The notes beneath the pieces were generated by a model. The model was given only the letters and a program-made list of their open reading frames with translations, had not been told where the DNA came from and searched no databases. A program made the position numbers and the translations under genes. Source: Microbacteriaceae bacterium UBA1487 (lineage in GTDB: Bacteria; Actinomycetota; Actinomycetes; Actinomycetales; Microbacteriaceae). From it: a stretch of DNA of 30,699 nucleotides. Numbering within the stretch: the stretch's first letter is position 1; the number at the start of each line of letters is the position of its first letter. Shown here in pieces: positions 25,487-30,699 of the stretch. The stretch is from positions 87,226 through 117,924 of the forward strand of contig DCRR01000015.1 of assembly GCA_002325245.1 (NCBI GenBank). The letters run 5' to 3'.

Positions 25487-26254
25487 TCAGCGACGCGGCG
25501 CAGTCACCCGCTCGAACGGATGCCAGCGCTTCGCATCGCGGAAGTCGCGCAGGCGCGCCTCGTAGGCGGCCATCGCGAGCGCCTCATGGGCAAGGACGGG
25601 CTCGCTGTCGGGATCGATCGTCGCCAGCAGCCAGCGCGTCACCTGCGGGTTGGTGATCAGCAGCGGTCCGAGCAGGGAGGTGCCGAAGAAGTTGCCGCGG
25701 CGCACCCCTTCGACGCTCGTCCCCGGGTTGCGGCCGATGCCGCGCTCCGCGTCGAGGAAGCCGGGAAGCGCATCCGACGCCGTCACGGTCGAGAACTGCG
25801 ACTTGTAGCCGACGACCGGCGCGGTGGCGCCCACCTCGGCGAGGGTTCCCATCACCTTGCCGTTGTAGCGGCCGAACATCGACAGCGTCGACTCGAGCTC
25901 GAAGATCCCGAGGCCGGGCACGTCGTAGCCCATCTCGTCGTTGCGGATCCGCTCGCCCAGCACCTCGAGGGCGTTGTGCGTGAACAGAAACGCGGTGCCC
26001 GCCTCGATCAGGTCGAGGAGCCGCTCGCGATGCGGACGCAGCCGCTCGATCGCCTTCAACTGCCCCTGCTCGGTGAGCGGGCCGAGATACACCAAGTCCA
26101 CTTCGCCGGCGGCAAAGGCGGGCGTGTCGGTGAGCGCCGTGCGCACGATCGTCGCGTCCGGGCGGCACTGGGCGAGGTAGTCGATGTTGGCGTTGTCCCC
26201 GTGGAGGTTCGCGACCTCCGGGAAGAGCATCTCGATCGTCAGGGCCCCGCTCAT
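25487..26254 (-). CDS. gatD: GatD-like class I glutamine amidotransferase homologue, predicted glutaminase-dead
   Basis: A 255-residue protein of the CobQ/GatD fold, partner of MurT. Start, length and fold landmarks fit GatD (PEVANLHGDNANI, GLGIFEL, GTSLLGPLLITNP), but the active site is gone. In GatD the nucleophile elbow reads like ICGGYQFLG or ICAAIQVLG; here it is FTHNALEVLG, placing His93 at the Cys position. The catalytic His of TYLHGP/TYMHGP is Leu195 (TSLLGP). The only cysteine is Cys30, far from the elbow. Arg129, likely the conserved GatD arginine, remains. The fold is otherwise intact and the reading frame clean, so this is a selected change, not a pseudogene. The ATG overlaps the murT stop by four bases, so a MurT-GatD complex is still expected. 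Glutamine hydrolysis is not expected. Confidence 0.88.
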   Translation of the reverse strand: MSGALTIEMLFPEVANLHGDNANIDYLAQCRPDATIVRTALTDTPAFAAGEVDLVYLGPLTEQGQLKAIERLRPHRERLLDLIEAGTAFLFTHNALEVLGERIRNDEMGYDVPGLGIFELESTLSMFGRYNGKVMGTLAEVGATAPVVGYKSQFSTVTASDALPGFLDAERGIGRNPGTSVEGVRRGNFFGTSLLGPLLITNPQVTRWLLATIDPDSEPVLAHEALAMAAYEARLRDFRDAKRWHPFERVTAPRR

Positions 26255-27633
26255 CGCGTCGCCGCCTCTCGGTCGGCGAGCCGCGCGCGCAGGCGGGCCT
26301 GGACGGGCGTTCCGGTGAGCTCGGCGTTGTGCACGCTGTGCAGGTTGAAGACCGCGTCGATGCCGTCCAGAGTGACGACATCGGCCGTGTCGGTCTCCGA
26401 TTCGACGGTGACGATGCGCTCGGGATCGACGCCGGCGATCGCCAGGCGCAGCGCCTGATCGTGTCGCCGGATTCCGCCGACGACGATCTGCCGGATGCTG
26501 TCGTCGGCGAGGTAGTCGTAGTCGGCGTCGTAGGTCCACGCGGTGTTCTCGACATCGGCGGTGCGCTCACTGACCTCGTCGATCGAGAGCACGATCGACT
26601 TGCGTCCCGGGAACGAGCGCAGATAGTCGAACGCGCGCGAGCAGGCGACGCCGACCAGACCCTTGGTCAGGATCCGCACGACGCGGGTCGACCCCACGGC
26701 GTCGGTCATGAAGCGCGTCTCCGGCGGCGCGAGTTCGTCGAACGCGGCAGCGACCGTGTCGCGGTCGAAGCCGAGCACGCCGAGCGCCGCCGCGACCGCG
26801 ACCTGGTTGTAGACGTTCACGATGTTCTCGTTGACGAGCGCCGCCGTGCGGGTCTCGCCGTCGAGGTCGAGCACGACGCGCCGCGCCGCCGCATCGACCT
26901 CACGGGCACGGTAGGCCGCCTCGGGTGAGCGGAATCCGCAAGCCTCGCAGTGCGCGGCGCCGATGTGGTTGTAGCGCCAGTAGTCCCAGGTGAGCCCGTG
27001 GTCGCAGACCGGGCAGATCGTGACGTCGACGGCCGCGCCGCTGGGCCGATCGCCGTCTGTCGGCATCCGATCGACGGCGAAGAACACACGGGGATTGTCG
27101 TCGCCGCCGATTCCGGCGACGAGCAGGTCATCGGCGTTCAGCACGAGCGTCGTGGTCGACGGCACGGCGGACGAGAGGATCCAGGCGATATAGGCCGGAT
27201 GCGCGTTGCGCTTGATCGAGTCTCGAGTGAGGTTCAGGCCCACGAGCACATCCGGGCGAAGGCCCGGAAGGATGAGCTTCGCGGAGCGCTCGTCCATCTC
27301 GAACACGCCGACGTCGACGCGTGAGCGCCCGCGCCAGTCCACGGCGGAGATCAGCGTCGCCGTTACCCCCGCGGCCAGGTTGGAGCCGTTGCGGTTGCTC
27401 GCGACGCGCTGGTCCTGGGCGGCGAGGGCCGCGGCGAGCAGGTTCGACGCGGTCGTCTTGCCGTTCGTGCCCGTCACCGCGATCACCCGCGGAGGGTGCG
27501 CGATCGCGCCGATGATGCCCGGGTGCACCTTGCGCGCGATGATGCCCGGCACGTGCGTGCCGGCGCGCCCGAGCGCGCGCAGCGTCGCACCCGCGAGCTT
27601 CCCCGCCCAGATCGCGAGCAGGACGCGCACCAC
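26251..27633 (-). CDS. murT: MurT-like Mur ligase (lipid II-modifying ligase)
   Basis: A 460-residue Mur-ligase-family protein. The N-terminus (LAGATLRALGRAGTHVPG) matches MurT; the P-loop is GTNGKTTASN (55-64), and the MurT zinc ribbon is complete (Cys207, Cys210, Cys229, Cys232). The C-terminal DUF1727 domain includes NTAWTYDADYDYL. MurT normally activates the alpha-carboxyl of D-Glu in lipid II with ATP and amidates it with ammonia from GatD. Here several usual segments differ: RDQ(L/M)DR reads RDSIKR (137-142), the KNPAG motif reads KGLVG (324-328), and the ADGxDxSW segment reads ADVENTAW (359-366). These comparisons are from memory of staphylococcal and mycobacterial MurT. It starts at a tandem GTG, seven bases after the sigA stop, with no good ribosome binding site. 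The amine it adds is uncertain (see findings). Confidence 0.88.
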   Translation of the reverse strand: MVRVLLAIWAGKLAGATLRALGRAGTHVPGIIARKVHPGIIGAIAHPPRVIAVTGTNGKTTASNLLAAALAAQDQRVASNRNGSNLAAGVTATLISAVDWRGRSRVDVGVFEMDERSAKLILPGLRPDVLVGLNLTRDSIKRNAHPAYIAWILSSAVPSTTTLVLNADDLLVAGIGGDDNPRVFFAVDRMPTDGDRPSGAAVDVTICPVCDHGLTWDYWRYNHIGAAHCEACGFRSPEAAYRAREVDAAARRVVLDLDGETRTAALVNENIVNVYNQVAVAAALGVLGFDRDTVAAAFDELAPPETRFMTDAVGSTRVVRILTKGLVGVACSRAFDYLRSFPGRKSIVLSIDEVSERTADVENTAWTYDADYDYLADDSIRQIVVGGIRRHDQALRLAIAGVDPERIVTVESETDTADVVTLDGIDAVFNLHSVHNAELTGTPVQARLRARLADREAATR

Positions 27634-27640
27634 GTTCGGC

Positions 27641-29002
<1,362 letters not shown>

Positions 29003-29156
29003 TCTGACCCCTCCCGGGTGGATCTGGGCAGTACAAGGACCCATGTCAAGTCCTCCGGGTGCTGCTCGCAACGCCCATTCGAAGACCTGACCGGGTCCAG
29101 AAACTCGATTATCTCACAGTCTTGAAGTGACCGTTGACACCGGGCCCGCTTTCGCG
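29003..29156 (-). promoter_or_regulatory. sigA upstream region with ribosome binding site and candidate promoters
   Basis: This 154-base gap carries no gene. On the minus strand GGGAGGGG lies five bases before the sigA ATG and is a strong ribosome binding site. A perfect -35 TTGACA (complement of 29041-29046) lies about 40 bases upstream of the start, but the hexamer at 17 bases (CAGATC) is a poor -10. Further up GATAAT (about 29108-29113, complement) is a good -10 with a weak -35. More than one start point is likely, as for other principal sigma factor genes. Confidence 0.4.
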
Positions 29157-30488
29157 CTAGCGGCGACCGCCAGGACCGTTGCGGCGGGTCCTGAAGAGTG
29201 CAACCCACAGCGGGGTGATCTCTATTCCCTCGTCACGGGTCATCACGGTGCGCGCGCGGCGCCGGGTCACCACGACCCCGACCACCGCGACGAGGGCGAT
29301 CACCACGGGCGCCAGGAGCGCCAGCCGGAACGACTCCCACGCGTACAGATCGGAGGCCTGGCCTGTCGCGACGCGCACCGAGTCGACGATGTCGAGGACG
29401 ACGCCGATGAGGAACATCGAGACGAAGCCGCCGAGGAATCCGCCGACGTTGACGAAGCCGCTCGCAGTTCCGACCGAATGCGACGGGTTCAGGGTGCGCG
29501 CGTAGTCCATGCCGATGAGCGAGCTCGGCGCTCCCGCGCCGATCAGGAAGAACAGCACGCAGATGAGTGCCAGCGGCGGCTGGCCCGGCCAGACGAGCAC
29601 GGCGACGAGCGCCCCGTAGACGAGCGCCGCCATCCCGAGCACCAGATCGCCGCGGCGGAAGGGGAAGCTGGCGACCGCGTAGCCGATGAGCGGGGCCGGC
29701 AGCACGGCGCCGACGACCAGCAGCGAGAACACCGCGGCCGCGGTCGGGACGTCATAGCCGAGCGCCGCAGTGAGGAACGGGTAGCCCCAGAGCACCCCCA
29801 TCGTCTGCGGCGCGGTTCCGCCCAGCAAGTGCGACCAGAAGCCCAGTTGCGTGCCGGGGCGGGCGACGCTCGCGCGCAGCCGCGACCAGGTCGAGCTGGT
29901 CGTGATCTCCTCCGTCATCGGAGGACGAGTGCCGGTGCGGATCACAGTGACGCCGACGAGGACGGCGAACAGCGACACCCCGGCCGCGATCAGGAACGCG
30001 ACGTTCCATCCGACCGCGTGGAGCAGGAACGCGAACGGGATGGCCGCGACCAGCTGGCCGGTCGCCCCGATCATGCCGACCCATTGCGCCAGCTGCGGCA
30101 GGATCCGGCCGCTGAACCAGTTCGGCAGCAGGCGCAGCACCGACACGAACGTGAACGCGTCGCCCGTGCCGACCAGCACGCGAGCGGCGATCGCGAGGCC
30201 GATGTCGTCGGCGAAGGCGAGCAGCACCTGCCCGAGCGCCATGATGGTGGCGCCTCCGATCAGCAGGACCCGCGGGCCGAGGCGGTCGACGAGCACGCCG
30301 ACCGGGATCTGCAGCGCCGCATACGTCGCCACCTGCACCACGGCGACGGACGAGAGGGTGGCGGCGCTCACCCCGAATCGATCAGTCGCCTCGACGCCGA
30401 CGATGCCGAAGGTCGTGCGCTGCGTGACCGCGGTCAGGTACACGATGACGGCGCCAGCGAACACCACCCAGGAACGCCAGGAGTTCAC
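29157..30488 (-). CDS. MFS transporter (12-helix, substrate unknown)
   Basis: A 443-residue membrane protein with about 12 hydrophobic helices and the MFS motif A (GVLVDRLGPRVLLIGG) between helices 2 and 3. A central cytoplasmic loop of about 30 residues (TEEITTSSTWSRLRAS) joins the two six-helix halves, and the C-terminal tail is basic. It looks like the general anion/metabolite-type MFS carriers rather than DHA2 exporters, but no substrate can be named. The start is GTG at 30488; a minus-strand TTAGCCT about 40 bases upstream could be its -10. It ends 154 bases before sigA on the same strand and no strong terminator lies between. Confidence 0.85.
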   Translation of the reverse strand: MNSWRSWVVFAGAVIVYLTAVTQRTTFGIVGVEATDRFGVSAATLSSVAVVQVATYAALQIPVGVLVDRLGPRVLLIGGATIMALGQVLLAFADDIGLAIAARVLVGTGDAFTFVSVLRLLPNWFSGRILPQLAQWVGMIGATGQLVAAIPFAFLLHAVGWNVAFLIAAGVSLFAVLVGVTVIRTGTRPPMTEEITTSSTWSRLRASVARPGTQLGFWSHLLGGTAPQTMGVLWGYPFLTAALGYDVPTAAAVFSLLVVGAVLPAPLIGYAVASFPFRRGDLVLGMAALVYGALVAVLVWPGQPPLALICVLFFLIGAGAPSSLIGMDYARTLNPSHSVGTASGFVNVGGFLGGFVSMFLIGVVLDIVDSVRVATGQASDLYAWESFRLALLAPVVIALVAVVGVVVTRRRARTVMTRDEGIEITPLWVALFRTRRNGPGGRR

Positions 30489-30561
30489 GTCGGGTTCCCG
30501 AACGCAGAGACGAGATGCACGGCTGAGAGGCTAACGCGCCCGGGCACCGAACGCGCGCCGC

Positions 30562-30699
30562 TCAGGACGGCTCGTCGTCGCGTCGGTTGGCGAGGAACTT
30601 CTCCAGCTCGGCCGCGATCGTGTCCGCCGAGGGAACCTCGCCGTGGCGGTCGGCGAACGGCGAGGGAAGCGGGTTCTCCTCCATGTAGCTGTCGTGCCG
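30562..30699 (-). CDS. C-terminal fragment of a PAC2-family (proteasome assembly chaperone-like) protein
   Basis: The last 45 codons and TGA stop of a minus-strand gene whose start lies beyond the right edge. The tail reads ...PLPSPFADRHGEVPSADTIAAELEKFLANRRDDEPS in style: a LPSPF segment, then an acidic-amphipathic helix TIAAELEKFLA and a charged end. This is how actinobacterial PAC2-family proteins (Rv2714-like), which lie near sigA, usually finish. The fragment is too short for certainty. The 73 bases between it and the transporter start hold the possible transporter promoter. Confidence 0.5.
   Translation of the reverse strand, partial: RHDSYMEENPLPSPFADRHGEVPSADTIAAELEKFLANRRDDEPS

Noticed and set aside
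25487..26254. GatD as a decaying pseudogene
   Set aside because: The frame is uninterrupted, coupling to murT by ATGA is intact, and the non-catalytic fold residues are kept. Substitution of just the catalytic positions looks selected.

Overview
This is a high-GC actinobacterial chromosome segment. Its gene content and order (dut / DUF3710 / DUF3159, DUF3093 / DUF4193, sepH, parC, parE, sigA, dxs) match the conserved core region around the housekeeping sigma factor in Streptomyces and Mycobacterium. Protein style, compact spacing, frequent GTG starts and the murT-gatD pair directly behind sigA suggest family Microbacteriaceae (Microbacterium or a close relative); the genus is not provable from the window. 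I see no insertion sequence, prophage, CRISPR array, tRNA or rRNA. No gap between genes exceeds about 200 bases.

Layout, left to right. (1) 1-1093: 3' part of an SseA-type thiosulfate sulfurtransferase, translationally coupled to a SufE-like sulfur acceptor. (2) 1059-2285, minus: membrane-anchored alpha/beta hydrolase, divergent from (3) DUF3000 and an overlapping ribonuclease D/HRDC nuclease (2358-4182). (4) 4293-7654: fadA-fadB fatty-acid beta-oxidation pair, closed by a strong 15-bp hairpin terminator. (5) 7714-9213, minus: DHA2-type efflux transporter. (6) 9334-14109, minus: acnA then dxs, with an 18-bp MarR/TamR-like palindrome upstream of acnA. (7) 14263-16099, minus: dut, DUF3710 and DUF3159, coupled by 4-base overlaps. 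(8) 16132-18159: DUF3093 (+), zinc-ribbon DUF4193 (-) and the FtsZ regulator sepH (+). (9) 18180-24029: nucleotide phosphodiesterase (-), parC (+) and parE (-), that is, both subunits of topoisomerase IV. (10) 24214-25473: small zinc-ribbon DUF7455 and a sugar-transfer-type ATP-grasp enzyme. (11) 25487-29002, minus: sigA, murT-like and gatD-like genes, packed as one unit. (12) 29157-30488, minus: an MFS transporter, then the C-terminus of a PAC2-family protein running off the right edge.

The most interesting item is the murT-gatD pair. In Gram-positives MurT/GatD amidates the alpha-carboxyl of D-Glu in lipid II, using ammonia that GatD releases from glutamine. Here the GatD-like protein has lost both glutaminase catalytic residues (His93 where the Cys nucleophile belongs, Leu195 where the His belongs), and MurT also departs from the usual motifs. 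Microbacteriaceae have B-type peptidoglycan, in which that same D-Glu carboxyl carries the interpeptide bridge rather than an amide. I therefore infer that this complex has been repurposed, possibly to ligate the first bridge amino acid. The convergent ATP-grasp ligase next door is a second candidate for the same pathway.

A second theme is very short or absent 5' leaders. Several genes (DUF3000, dut, dxs, the phosphodiesterase) have a TAnnnT -10-like box 6-7 bases before the start codon and no Shine-Dalgarno sequence. At divergent pairs the -10 boxes overlap each other or the opposite start codon.
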